This document shows positions 38,041 to 47,069 of a DNA stretch of 64,000 bases, piece after piece. The notes beneath the pieces were generated by a model, which was not told where the DNA came from, did no database searches, and saw nothing but the letters and a program-made list of their open reading frames with translations. The stretch is from Bradyrhizobium sp. 141 (GTDB taxonomy: Bacteria; Pseudomonadota; Alphaproteobacteria; Rhizobiales; Xanthobacteraceae), in contig NZ_JADPKR010000013.1 of the NCBI RefSeq assembly GCF_023074055.1, positions 592,332-656,331 on the forward strand, written 5' to 3'. Numbering within the stretch: the stretch's first letter is position 1; every line of letters starts with the position of its first letter. Made by a program: the position numbers and the translations under genes.

Positions 38041-40262
38041 CGCGCCGCTCCCGATTTGAGGAGCCCGAGCACGCGGGCCTGATGCTCCGGCCAGATCTTC
38101 CCTGCGCCTGCGATCAGACGATAGCCCTTCGCGCCATCGGTGCCCCGCGCGAACAGCGCGTCCATCAATCGCCGGCGCTCGGTGCGGTCCAGCGCCGAGA
38201 AGACGCGGCGGAACAGTGGCAGGCTGGCAGTGAACGCGTCCCCGTCCAGCGTCATCAACCAGGCATCGACAGCGCCGCGCAGCCTCGCATCGTGGATCAG
38301 CCGCTGGCCGGCGCCCTCGAAAAAGCCTTCGAAGAAGCCGGCAGCTTCCGCGACCGGCGTGCCGGGCGAGAGCATCCGCGTCAGCAGGTCCGCCGCATGA
38401 TCGGCGGTCAAAAGCTCGGCCTCGTAGAGCAGCCGCGCCGCGGTGCCGGCGATCAGCCGGGTCGCCTGATCGTCGTCCATCAGCGCGCTCAGCGCATTGC
38501 GCCAACTCGCCACGATGTCAGTCTCGATCTGGGCGAGCTGAATCGCGGCGTCGGCTGCGAGGAGCGCACTGCGCAGCTTGGCCGCCGCGGGCCCGTCCAG
38601 ATTGCGCGCAGCATAGGGCAGGGCGAGTGCCGCCTGCACCACGATGCGTGGCATCAGCGCCGCCAGATGCTCGACCGTGCCGGTGCGGGCCTCGCCATAG
38701 CGCAGGATGTCGGCCATCGGTGGCAGTGCGGCCAGCAGCGACGGGCCGTCGCTCGTCAGCGCCGCCTTGGTCTCCAGCGCATCGATACCGAACTCGGTAG
38801 CGCGAGACAGGTCGGCGATCATGGCGTTGCGCACCAGGCTCGCGAGCGGACCAAGCTCGGCTTCCTTGCCCATCGCTTCGATCAGGCGCCCGCTCGCGGC
38901 TTCCGCGATGGTCGATCCGTAGAGGAGATTTTCCACGAGCCTGACCGCGAATTCCGGCTCCCAGCGCAGCTGCCAGTTCTCGCGAAACGTACCGCGACTG
39001 CGCCCCGAATCCATCAGCCGTCCCCAGGGCACGTCGAGCGCGTTCAGCCGGTGCAGCAGCGTCGAGCGCATCAAGCCGCTTTCGCTGCGCAGATCGAGTG
39101 TCAGCGCCCGTTCGAGCGCCTCCGGCTTGAGCCGCGTCGCTTTCTGCTGCCGCTGCAGATCTTCGAGCAGCGGCGCGAGCGGTGTCGACGCCGGGATTGC
39201 GCCCACACCCGCGCCGATCAGGAGCTCGGCCGAAATGTCGTCCCACATCGCGCGCTCGCCGTTGCACAGACAGGCGATCGCCGCCTCGCGCAGCTCTGCG
39301 AAACCCGGCGCAGGGCGGCCGCGCAGCGCCGCGAGTGCCGTCCCCAGGCGCTGGGCCTCGATCACCGATGCGGTCGATACGAAGTGGCCGCGATCGCGCA
39401 GCACGCGCGTCACCTTGGCGAGCCACTCGACGGCGCGATCACGCTCGCGCGTGTCCCAGACATGTGCACACCATCCCGGCGCCACCACGCCTGCGCCATA
39501 GCCGCTGGCGCGCGACAGGCGCGGCGCCGTCCACGGCGCCCAGGTCGCCTTGATCTTCGTCTTCGGCCGGCCCTTGAGCAATTCGCGATCGGCGGCAAGG
39601 CTGCGGCGCTCGGTGAGCGCCGGCACGTGCCAGGCGCCGCAGACGACGGCCACAGCGCCGTCGCATTCCTTTGCCGCCTTCGCGATCTCGATCCGCATAT
39701 GCGCTTCACGCGCGGCCTCACGGGCAGACAGTGATGTTTCGTCTGCGCGCAGCGCCGTCATCGCATCGGCGACGGCCGCGAAGATCGGGCCCGTTGCGGG
39801 ATTTTCCTCGATGACGTCGGACCACCAGGATTCGCCGTCGTCATAGCCGGCGGCGGTGGCGAGCGCGCCGATCGGATCGTGGCTGACCGGATCGGCCTCG
39901 GCCCTCGCCGCAATTTCCTCCGCGATGTCGCCGGCGGCGGTGCCCAGCCGGTCCGATGCCGGCAGATCGATGAAGCGCAAAATCGCGCCGTGGCGCACCG
40001 CCCAGCGTGCGGCCTGGTATTCCGGCGAATAGTCGGCAAAGGGAAAGAAGCTGGCGTTTGCCGGATCGTCCTCGGCATAGGTGAGCAGCGCCACCGGCGT
40101 CATCATATCGGGGTCGGCGAGCATCGGCAGCAGCTCCGATGCATCCGCCGGGCCCTCGATCAACACCGCGACCGGATTCAGTGCGTCGAGCGCCTCCACC
40201 AGCCGCCGGGCGGAGCCGGGGCCGTGATGCCGGATGCCAAAGAGGGAGACCTGGCCTGCCAT
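38037..40262 (-). CDS. DUF5682 protein with TraB/EreA-like motifs
   Basis: 741 residues. The N-terminal domain opens GIRHHGPGSARRL (residues 9-21) and LIEGPAD, followed by REAHMRIEIAKAA (about 185-197) and VVCGAWHVPAL (206-216). Two GxxH-type motifs plus Arg-x-x-x-Met are the pattern of the TraB/Tiki/EreA/ChaN group, some of which are metal-dependent hydrolases; this link is my inference. The remaining 500 residues are mostly helical repeats. It lies between MoxR (12 bp upstream) and the VWA gene (4-nt overlap), so the three proteins are probably made in fixed proportion. Confidence 0.88.
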   Translation of the reverse strand: MAGQVSLFGIRHHGPGSARRLVEALDALNPVAVLIEGPADASELLPMLADPDMMTPVALLTYAEDDPANASFFPFADYSPEYQAARWAVRHGAILRFIDLPASDRLGTAAGDIAEEIAARAEADPVSHDPIGALATAAGYDDGESWWSDVIEENPATGPIFAAVADAMTALRADETSLSAREAAREAHMRIEIAKAAKECDGAVAVVCGAWHVPALTERRSLAADRELLKGRPKTKIKATWAPWTAPRLSRASGYGAGVVAPGWCAHVWDTRERDRAVEWLAKVTRVLRDRGHFVSTASVIEAQRLGTALAALRGRPAPGFAELREAAIACLCNGERAMWDDISAELLIGAGVGAIPASTPLAPLLEDLQRQQKATRLKPEALERALTLDLRSESGLMRSTLLHRLNALDVPWGRLMDSGRSRGTFRENWQLRWEPEFAVRLVENLLYGSTIAEAASGRLIEAMGKEAELGPLASLVRNAMIADLSRATEFGIDALETKAALTSDGPSLLAALPPMADILRYGEARTGTVEHLAALMPRIVVQAALALPYAARNLDGPAAAKLRSALLAADAAIQLAQIETDIVASWRNALSALMDDDQATRLIAGTAARLLYEAELLTADHAADLLTRMLSPGTPVAEAAGFFEGFFEGAGQRLIHDARLRGAVDAWLMTLDGDAFTASLPLFRRVFSALDRTERRRLMDALFARGTDGAKGYRLIAGAGKIWPEHQARVLGLLKSGAAR

Positions 40263-40274
40263 CGGGCGCGTCTG

Positions 40275-41351
40275 TCAGATCAAGTCGGTCAGCGAAGCAT
40301 AATAGCCTTCGAAGCCGCGCCGCTTCTTCAGCACGGTCTCGAGATATTCGCCGAGCACGGCCGTGTCCTGCACCGGATCCTTCACGACCGCGCCGATCAT
40401 GTTGCTGGCGAGCGTTTCCGGCGTCAGCTTGCCGTCGTTGAAGAAGGTCGCCTGGCTGATGCCGCCGATCATCACCGCGATCGCTTCGGCCGTCGACAGT
40501 CCGCCCGAGGGGGACTTCAACGCGACCTTGCCGTCCTCGGTCGAGCCCGAGCGCAGTTCGCGGAAGATCGAGACCACGCGCGCCACCTCGTCGGCGACGT
40601 TCTTCGGCGCCGGCAGGTCGAGGTTTTGCGCCATCTCGCCGACGCGCTTGACGATGATCGCCACTTCCTCCTCGGCGCTGTCGGGCAGGGGCAGCACGAC
40701 GACGTTGAAGCGGCGCTTGAGTGCGGAGGACAGTTCGTTGACGCCCTTGTCGCGGTTGTTGGCGGTCGCGATGATGTTGAAGCCGCGCTGGGCGTAGACG
40801 GCGGTGTTGAGCTCGGGGATCGGCATCATCTTTTCGGACAGCACGGTGATCAGCGTGTCCTGCACGTCGCTGCCCATTCGCGTCAGCTCCTCGAAGCGGC
40901 AGAGCTTGCCGTTCTCCATCGCGCGCATCAGCGGAGTGGCGACCAGAGCTTCGCGGCGCGGTCCGTGCGCGAGCAATTGCGCATAGTTCCAGCCGTAGCG
41001 GATCTGGTTCTCGTCAGTCCCCGCGGTGCATTGAATCACAAGCGTGGAATCGCCGGTGATGCCGGCGGCAAGATGCTCGGAGACCCAGGATTTGGCCGTG
41101 CCGGGCACGCCCAGCAGCAACAATGCGCGATCGGTCGCAAGCGTTGCGACGGCGGTCTCGATCAGTCGCCGGTCGCCGACATATTTCGGTGTGATCACCG
41201 TGCCGTCGGTCGCCTTGCCGCCCATGAGATAAGTCACGACCTGCCGCGGCGTGAGCGCCCAGCCCGGCGGGCGAGGCTGATCGCCCGCGGCCAGCGCTTT
41301 CAGCTCCGCCGCATAGCTCTCTTCGGCTGGCAGGCGCAGTTTGTCGCTCAT
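40275..41351 (-). CDS. MoxR-family AAA+ ATPase
   Basis: 358 residues. Walker A is GVPGTAKS (Gly81-Ser88), and a Walker-B-like segment is LCRFEELTRM. Sensor 1 lies in FNIIATANNRD and the arginine-finger region in ALKRRFN. The C-terminal lid domain contains a typical GLSTAEAIAV. MoxR ATPases act as hexameric remodelling machines with VWA partners. The start overlaps the DUF5691 stop by 4 nt, and DUF5682 follows after 12 bp. It is the energy source of the operon. Confidence 0.93.
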   Translation of the reverse strand: MSDKLRLPAEESYAAELKALAAGDQPRPPGWALTPRQVVTYLMGGKATDGTVITPKYVGDRRLIETAVATLATDRALLLLGVPGTAKSWVSEHLAAGITGDSTLVIQCTAGTDENQIRYGWNYAQLLAHGPRREALVATPLMRAMENGKLCRFEELTRMGSDVQDTLITVLSEKMMPIPELNTAVYAQRGFNIIATANNRDKGVNELSSALKRRFNVVVLPLPDSAEEEVAIIVKRVGEMAQNLDLPAPKNVADEVARVVSIFRELRSGSTEDGKVALKSPSGGLSTAEAIAVMIGGISQATFFNDGKLTPETLASNMIGAVVKDPVQDTAVLGEYLETVLKKRRGFEGYYASLTDLI

Positions 41352-42778
41352 GGTTTCGCTCCCTTGTCGTCCAATGCGGCGTTGAGCCGCAGCATGTCGA
41401 GGCGCGGGTCGCCTTGCAGCAGTCCCGCGCCGGCCAGACGTTCGAGCGCGCCTCGCGCTCCCTCGCGCGAGACGATCAGGCCCAGCGCATGAAGTTCTTC
41501 TGCCTGGTCGGAGGGCTTTGCATCGTCGCCCTGGAGCGCCGCAAGCAGCGCCTTGCCTGCCGGCGCGGACAGCGGATCCCGTAGTCGCGCTGCCGTTCCC
41601 GCGATCAGCTGCGCCAGCTCGAAACGGATGTCGCGTGCGTTCAAGGCCGCCTCGGCGTGCCTTGCCCGCTCGGCAGGCGCCAGCCGTTCAGCTAGCGATA
41701 TGATGAGACCGGGCGCATCGCGTTCGTTGACGGCGTCGGCCGCTTGCGTGACCTGCGCATCGGTTCCGGTCGCCACGATCAGATCGACCAGCGCCGCATC
41801 GGCGGCCCGGTCCGCGTTCCAGTCCCACGCGGCGATCAGCTCCTGCGGCGCAAGGCCGAGCGCGTCGGCAAACGAGGTGAGGTCGGCGCCATCGAACAGC
41901 GCCTTTCGGCGCAGCGATTGCGCCTGTGTCTTGAGTGGTTCGGCCTGGACCACGCGCGAGCGGCGCAATAGCCCCTTGGTCTTCACCGCGAAAAATCCCG
42001 CGAGCTCTGCTGTGTCTTCGCCGGCGGCAGAACCACGGCCGAGACGAGCGAGCAGCGAGGTCGCAAGCGCCTTGACCCTGGGAGCGCGATCGTTCGCCGC
42101 GATGGTTTCGAGGATGCTGAGATCGTCATCGGAGAGCCGTTCCGACAGCAGCGACAACAGGCGCCATCGCATATCGGCGTTCTCGCCCGCAAGTCTTGTC
42201 TCCAGCACCGCGCGCGCCGCGGATGGATCGCGGCGCCTGAGCTCGATCAACGCCGCTTTGCGCGCCGCCGGCCAGTAATCGTCCCAATTCTCAGCGGTGA
42301 GGCGGTCGTCCGTCTGCCGCCGTGACGCGCTGTTGGACCCTGCGATCGCCGCCCAGTCGCGCCAGTTTGCGTAGACGTCGGGCGCATCATCGTCATCGGC
42401 TTCGGGCATCCAATCGGCGGGATGCGTCGTCCAGCCGCGCGCTGCGAGGAAGTGGATGAGGTCGCTCTTGACCTTGACCTGCTTCCTGGTGGCCAGGATG
42501 CGCCGCACGAGCGGGCGCAGGGTCTCGGGCACGGTCGGCAGCGCGAGCGCGGGAATGTCGGGCAGGACTCGGAGCGCCGCGGCCGGCTCCGTTGTCACGG
42601 CAGTGCTGAGGAACTGGCCCGCAAGTGCAAGCAGCCGCAACTCGGCTTCGGCCGGATCGTCGCCAAGCTCGGTGCGCCAGAACGAGGCTGCGGGCGCGGC
42701 CGCCGAGCCCATGGTCCAGCGGGTAAGCACCGCACCCATCGCTTCGTAGATCGTCTCGGCCGTGATCGCGTCACTCAT
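41348..42778 (-). CDS. DUF5691 protein (helical repeats)
   Basis: 476 residues from MSDAITAETIYEAMG. It is almost wholly helical, with HEAT-like repeated units (ARAVLETRLAGENADMRWRL, LSILETIAANDRAPRVKALA), which suggest a scaffold. The segment FFAVKTKGLLRRSRVVQA sits between repeats. It occurs in a recurring neighbourhood with SWIM, MoxR, DUF5682 and VWA proteins. It overlaps the SWIM stop by 8 nt and the MoxR start by 4 nt. No enzyme motif is seen. Confidence 0.87.
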   Translation of the reverse strand: MSDAITAETIYEAMGAVLTRWTMGSAAAPAASFWRTELGDDPAEAELRLLALAGQFLSTAVTTEPAAALRVLPDIPALALPTVPETLRPLVRRILATRKQVKVKSDLIHFLAARGWTTHPADWMPEADDDDAPDVYANWRDWAAIAGSNSASRRQTDDRLTAENWDDYWPAARKAALIELRRRDPSAARAVLETRLAGENADMRWRLLSLLSERLSDDDLSILETIAANDRAPRVKALATSLLARLGRGSAAGEDTAELAGFFAVKTKGLLRRSRVVQAEPLKTQAQSLRRKALFDGADLTSFADALGLAPQELIAAWDWNADRAADAALVDLIVATGTDAQVTQAADAVNERDAPGLIISLAERLAPAERARHAEAALNARDIRFELAQLIAGTAARLRDPLSAPAGKALLAALQGDDAKPSDQAEELHALGLIVSREGARGALERLAGAGLLQGDPRLDMLRLNAALDDKGAKP

Positions 42779-44159
42779 GGCTGCCGATCCGCCCCCAAGG
42801 GGACTGTGCGGCCAGGACCGTGAGCCGGTTGCCCGACCAGATTGCGGCTGCGCGGGTGAGCTCGGTGCCGCAAAGCAGACCATCGACTTCGGAGGCGACC
42901 GGCAGCGTCGCCATGCCGTCGTCTGATCGCCACCACGTCTGCCCGGCATCGTCGCGCGCGATCCGCCCCTGCGGCAGCAGCAGCGGAGTCTCGATCACCC
43001 AGGGCTCCGCGAGCAAGGGACGCGTCAGTGCGTCGCTGAGCGCTGTGTCTGGAGCTGGCCATTCCAGCGCAGATGTCTCCCCGCTCGCATCGCGCCGCAT
43101 CAGCAAGGCACGCAGCGGCTGCTGCGATGGATAGAAAACGAGCTCGGCTTGGAATCTCTCGCCGGGCGTGAAGACCGAGCCGCGCCGTCCGGCGCTTGCC
43201 GGGAAGAAGTCGAGCAGCATCGCAAAGCGCGGACCGGTCGCGGCGAGATTGAGCAGCCAGGTGGTCTGCGACACCAGTCCGTCGCGGCGTGTTTGGACCT
43301 GCTCGGCCAGCACCTCCCAGCGCGCATCGACCCGCAGCGCCTGCGGGTCCGCTAGCACAACCTCACGCGTTTCCGATGCGGCGACGGCGCGCCTGATCTC
43401 GGCGTCGCGCGGCGTGGCGCGGAAGGCGCGCGCGAGCAGGACCAGCTTGCCGAGTTCGACGACGGCGCCGCGCGGTCGATCGCCCGCGGCCAGCGCGAGC
43501 AGGCGGGACGGCAGTTCGTCGATCCGGCCGGCGAGCACCGCGGCCTTGCCATCGACCAACCGCGCCGCGATCCGCCGGCATCGCGCCGTTGCATCGTCGA
43601 TGAAGCCGGCCAATCCCATGCGCAGTTGATCGCCGATCCATTGCTCGAGCGCATCGAGCGCGTCGAGAATGGCGCGTTCGGTGTCCTCGCTGCGCTTGGC
43701 CGCCTGGGCCTCGCGCCGCGCCACATCCTTCGGGTCCTCCGCGACCTCAGGCTCGCCGGCGCGGGCTGCACGCAAATCCTTCTCGCCGGTGGATGGCGCG
43801 CTGCTTGCAGGCTTTGCCGCGGACGTGCCCCGCCGGCGCCCCAGCCAATCACTGACCCAGGCCGGCGTGTCTGCTGGCACGAACGGCACGACCGCTTCCG
43901 CATTCAGCCACAACAGTCCGAGCACGTGCTTGCAGGGGAATTTGCGCGAAGGGCAAGTGCACTTGTTGCCGAGGTCGCGCAAATCGGCCATCACGCGATA
44001 GGGATTGGCGCCGGAGCCCGCGCATTCGCCCCAGATCAGTGCGCCGTCCTGGCTTGCGCCGACGCCGGACCATTTGGCGGGCTTGGCAAGGCCGGCCGCC
44101 GCCTTGAGCGAGGATTGATCGGTAGCGAGTTGCTCGACCGCTTTCAGATCAATCGCCAC
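42771..44159 (-). CDS. SWIM zinc-finger protein
   Basis: 462 residues. CTCPSRKFPCKH gives Cys67, Cys69, Cys76 and His78, the CxCxnCxH SWIM zinc site, which binds nucleic acid or protein. A low-complexity stretch around 95-120 precedes helical and beta-rich parts with no known catalytic motif. It is the first gene of the five-gene operon and begins 98 bp after the MmcQ/YjbR gene. SWIM domains elsewhere occur in DNA helicases, transposases and recombination factors. Confidence 0.92.
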   Translation of the reverse strand: MAIDLKAVEQLATDQSSLKAAAGLAKPAKWSGVGASQDGALIWGECAGSGANPYRVMADLRDLGNKCTCPSRKFPCKHVLGLLWLNAEAVVPFVPADTPAWVSDWLGRRRGTSAAKPASSAPSTGEKDLRAARAGEPEVAEDPKDVARREAQAAKRSEDTERAILDALDALEQWIGDQLRMGLAGFIDDATARCRRIAARLVDGKAAVLAGRIDELPSRLLALAAGDRPRGAVVELGKLVLLARAFRATPRDAEIRRAVAASETREVVLADPQALRVDARWEVLAEQVQTRRDGLVSQTTWLLNLAATGPRFAMLLDFFPASAGRRGSVFTPGERFQAELVFYPSQQPLRALLMRRDASGETSALEWPAPDTALSDALTRPLLAEPWVIETPLLLPQGRIARDDAGQTWWRSDDGMATLPVASEVDGLLCGTELTRAAAIWSGNRLTVLAAQSPWGRIGSHE

Positions 44160-44257
44160 GCCGACATCCCAAATCGAATCCTGGGCCGGCAGTATATCGG
44201 GGAAGGATGAAAGCTCAATGTCGCCGCGAGCGATCCATGCGCTGCACGTGGGAATGG

Positions 44258-44629
44258 TTATGCGCCGGCCTCCGGCGACACGAGCCCAAGTTCCTTGCGG
44301 GTCTTCCGCGTCAGCTTGGCCACGATCAGCGCATGGGCCTGCGCGAGATAGGTGGTGAGCTCGGCGTCCGACAGGGTGCCGTTGCTAACGAGCTGCACCC
44401 ATTTGGCGCGCGCCAGATACGGCGCCGGTCGCGCCAGGCCGTGCTCGATCAACATGGCATAGGCCATGTTGGAGACCTTGAACATGTAGCCGCCCGAGCG
44501 CGCAGCAAAGCCGCCGCCAAGCGCGAACATCTTGCCGCCGACCTTGAACACGGACGTGCCCTCCCACTGCACCACCTTGGTGACGGCGGGCAGGCGCAGG
44601 CAGCGGGTTTCGAAGGACTTGGGTGGCAT
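44258..44629 (-). CDS. MmcQ/YjbR-family protein
   Basis: 123 residues. The opening RCLRLPAVTKVVQWEGTSVFKVGGKMFAL and the closing WVQLVSNGTLSDAELTTYLAQAHALIVAKL match the MmcQ/YjbR double-wing family, thought to bind DNA. It lies 98 bp upstream of the SWIM operon on the same strand and may be transcribed with it, but it has no fixed association that I know of. Confidence 0.87.
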   Translation of the reverse strand: MPPKSFETRCLRLPAVTKVVQWEGTSVFKVGGKMFALGGGFAARSGGYMFKVSNMAYAMLIEHGLARPAPYLARAKWVQLVSNGTLSDAELTTYLAQAHALIVAKLTRKTRKELGLVSPEAGA

Positions 44630-44828
44630 GGCCGGAGCGATAGCACACCGCGTGCGGCTTGCAACATGCCTGCTGGCGGCCTCGCGGAAAGACGCTCTCG
44701 GTAGGCTCGCGCTGCAATGGCGAAGTTGATTCCGTGTGCCGCTCTTTGTGAGTTGTGCCGCAGCCGCGGACCGCTACCATGCGCCTGCTCCCCGGAACTC
44801 GAGAGCCAGCACAGCAAGCGGAGACGAC

Positions 44829-46493
44829 ATGAGCGGGCAGGAACGCAATGTAAAGGGATCGGACCTGTTTGTCGCCGCGCTGGAGAACGAGGGTGTCGAC
44901 CGCATCTTCGGCGTCCCCGGCGAGGAGAATCTCGACGTGGTGGAATCGCTGCGCACCTCCAAAATTGAGTTGGTCCTGACCCGCCACGAGCAGGCCGCCG
45001 CCTTCATGGCCGCCACCCATGGGCGGCTGACCGGCAAGCCCGGCGTTTGCCTGTCGACGCTCGGCCCCGGTGCCCTCAACCTGTCAACTGGCGCGGCCTA
45101 TGCGCACCTCGGCGCGATGCCGATGATCCTGATCACCGGCCAAAAGCCGATCATGAGCAGCCGGCAGGCGCGCTTCCAGATCGTGGACGTGGTCGCGACC
45201 ATGAAGCCGCTGACGAAGCTGTCGCGGCAGATCATCAACGCCTCCAGCATTCCCACCGTGGTGCGCGATGCCTTTCGCGTCGCGATGGAAGAGCGGCCCG
45301 GCCCGGTGCATCTCGAGCTGCCCGAGGACATCGCCGGCGACGAGGTGCCTGCCGTTCCCGTGATCCCGATCCATCCGATCGAGATCCCGGTCGCCCATCG
45401 CGCCGCGCTCGACCGTGCGGCCGAGATGATTTTGGCCGCAAAGTGCCCGCTGGTGATGATGGGCGCGGCAACCAGCCGGCCGCGATCGACCCACGGCATC
45501 GCAAGCTTCGTGCGACGTACCGGCATTCCGTTCTTCACGACGCAAATGGGCAAGGGCACCGTCCCCGGCGGCACCAATCTCTATATGGGCACTGCCGCGC
45601 TGTCCGAGCGCGACTATGTCCACGACGCCATCGACGCCGCCGACCTGATCGTCGCGATCGGTCACGACCCGATCGAGAAGCCGCCCTTCATCATGGGGCC
45701 GTCCGGGCCGAAGGTCATCCACGTCAGCTATACCTCGGCCAGCGTCGAGCAGGTCTATTTTCCGGACGCCGAGGTGGTCGGCGATGTCGGCCCGAGCCTG
45801 GAGCTGCTCGCCGATCGGCTCGAGGGCAAGCTGCCGCAGGCTGCGGCGCTGCTGCCGCTACGCGAAGAAATCCTCAATCATATCGCCGACCGCGCCACCG
45901 AGGCGCGCTGGCCGCCGACGCCGCAACGCATCGTGCACGACATCAGGCAGGTAATCCCCGAGAACGGTATCGTTGCGCTCGACAACGGCATGTACAAGAT
46001 CTGGTTCGCGCGCAACTACCGCACCCGCGTCGCCAACACGCTGCTGCTCGACAATGCGTTGGCGACCATGGGCGCCGGCCTGCCGTCGGCGATGATGGCC
46101 GCGATGCTCTATCCCGACCGCCGCGTGCTCGCGGTCGCCGGCGACGGCGGCTTCATGATGAACAGCCAGGAGATGGAGACCGCCGTCCGCCTCAAGCTCA
46201 ACCTTGTCGTGCTGGTGCTGGAGGACAACGCCTACGGCATGATCCGCTGGAAGCAGGCCGTCGATCATTTTGCCGATTACGGCATGACCTTTGGAAATCC
46301 AGACTTTGTCCTCTATGCGAAGGCCTATGGCGCCAAGGGGCATCGCATCGCGAGCATCGACAGCTTCGGCCCGACGCTCGATACGGCTTTCAAGGAGGGC
46401 GGCGTGCATCTCGTCGTGATCCCGATCGATTATTCGGAGAATGTGCGGGTGCTGGTCGACGAACTGCGGGCGCATGAGAAGGCCAAGGCGTGA
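44829..46493 (+). CDS. ThDP-dependent enzyme of the acetolactate synthase large-subunit family
   Basis: 554 residues from MSGQERNVKGSDLF. The ThDP activating Glu lies in TRHEQAAAFMA. LSTLGPGALNL and the central Rossmann-like domain fit FAD- or nucleotide-binding, and GDGGFMMNSQEMETAVR is the ThDP-Mg motif (GDG...N). No regulatory small subunit (IlvN) lies nearby, so this is more like a stand-alone, catabolic or unassigned acetolactate synthase-like enzyme than the biosynthetic one. A dispersed repeat follows the stop. Confidence 0.88.
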   Translation: MSGQERNVKGSDLFVAALENEGVDRIFGVPGEENLDVVESLRTSKIELVLTRHEQAAAFMAATHGRLTGKPGVCLSTLGPGALNLSTGAAYAHLGAMPMILITGQKPIMSSRQARFQIVDVVATMKPLTKLSRQIINASSIPTVVRDAFRVAMEERPGPVHLELPEDIAGDEVPAVPVIPIHPIEIPVAHRAALDRAAEMILAAKCPLVMMGAATSRPRSTHGIASFVRRTGIPFFTTQMGKGTVPGGTNLYMGTAALSERDYVHDAIDAADLIVAIGHDPIEKPPFIMGPSGPKVIHVSYTSASVEQVYFPDAEVVGDVGPSLELLADRLEGKLPQAAALLPLREEILNHIADRATEARWPPTPQRIVHDIRQVIPENGIVALDNGMYKIWFARNYRTRVANTLLLDNALATMGAGLPSAMMAAMLYPDRRVLAVAGDGGFMMNSQEMETAVRLKLNLVVLVLEDNAYGMIRWKQAVDHFADYGMTFGNPDFVLYAKAYGAKGHRIASIDSFGPTLDTAFKEGGVHLVVIPIDYSENVRVLVDELRAHEKAKA

Positions 46494-46502
46494 AGACTCA
46501 GC

Positions 46503-46641
46503 CTCGTGCCCCGGACGCTGCGCAGCGCCTCTTCGGCGGTGCGCTGCAGAGCCGGGGCCCATGCATCAGCGAGCTCCGCGGCCTTCTGGGTCCCGGCTCC
46601 GCGCAGCAACGCCAAGAGCGTTGCAGCGCGTCGGGGACACG
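46503..46641. repeat. Long dispersed repeat, type F copy 2
   Basis: About 139 bp closely similar to 13814-13954: CTCGTGCCCCGGACGC at the start, GGGTCCCGGCTC in the middle and GACACG at the end. The centre differs between copies. It lies between the ThDP enzyme and the Lin0512 gene. Confidence 0.85.
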
Positions 46642-46717
46642 AGGGGAGTGGCTATACTTGTGTTGCGCGTCCCGATCGCCGACACTCTAATCACTCAACC
46701 AACCACAGGAATATGAA

Positions 46718-47065
46718 ATGACTCGCGTTCGCTGTATCACCGAGATGGGCATGGGCGTCGACGTCCACGGCAGGGACGCCACCAAGGCAGCGAAGCGGGC
46801 GGTGTCGGATGCCATCCGGCATTCGAGCCTCGGATTCTTCCGGATGATCGGCAAAACGGCGAACGACATGTTCGTCGATGTCACGATCGCGGTGCCCAAT
46901 CCCGAAGCCGTCGACAAGGCCGCGGTTGCAAAGGAGCTTCCTTACGGCACCGTGACCGTCAACGCGGTCAAGGGCGGGCTGGAGATTCCCTCGGCCACGG
47001 AAGCGGCCAACGATCCCATCCTTATCGCCAATGCCGCTGTCATCGTCAGCTTCGACAAGGATTAG
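46718..47065 (+). CDS. Lin0512-family protein
   Basis: 115 residues. EMGMGVDVHGRDATKAAKRAVSDAIRHSSL is the family signature, and the C-terminal part (GTVTVNAVKGGLEIP) continues it. The fold resembles a small alpha/beta protein; the function is not known. The GTG-initiated GNAT gene begins 4 bp later, so the two are co-transcribed. Confidence 0.85.
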   Translation: MTRVRCITEMGMGVDVHGRDATKAAKRAVSDAIRHSSLGFFRMIGKTANDMFVDVTIAVPNPEAVDKAAVAKELPYGTVTVNAVKGGLEIPSATEAANDPILIANAAVIVSFDKD

Positions 47066-47069
47066 GCCG

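Noticed and set aside
37845..39734. A 629-residue plus-strand frame opposite the MoxR-VWA operon
   Set aside because: Arg/Ala/Gln-rich antisense shadow of DUF5682 and VWA.
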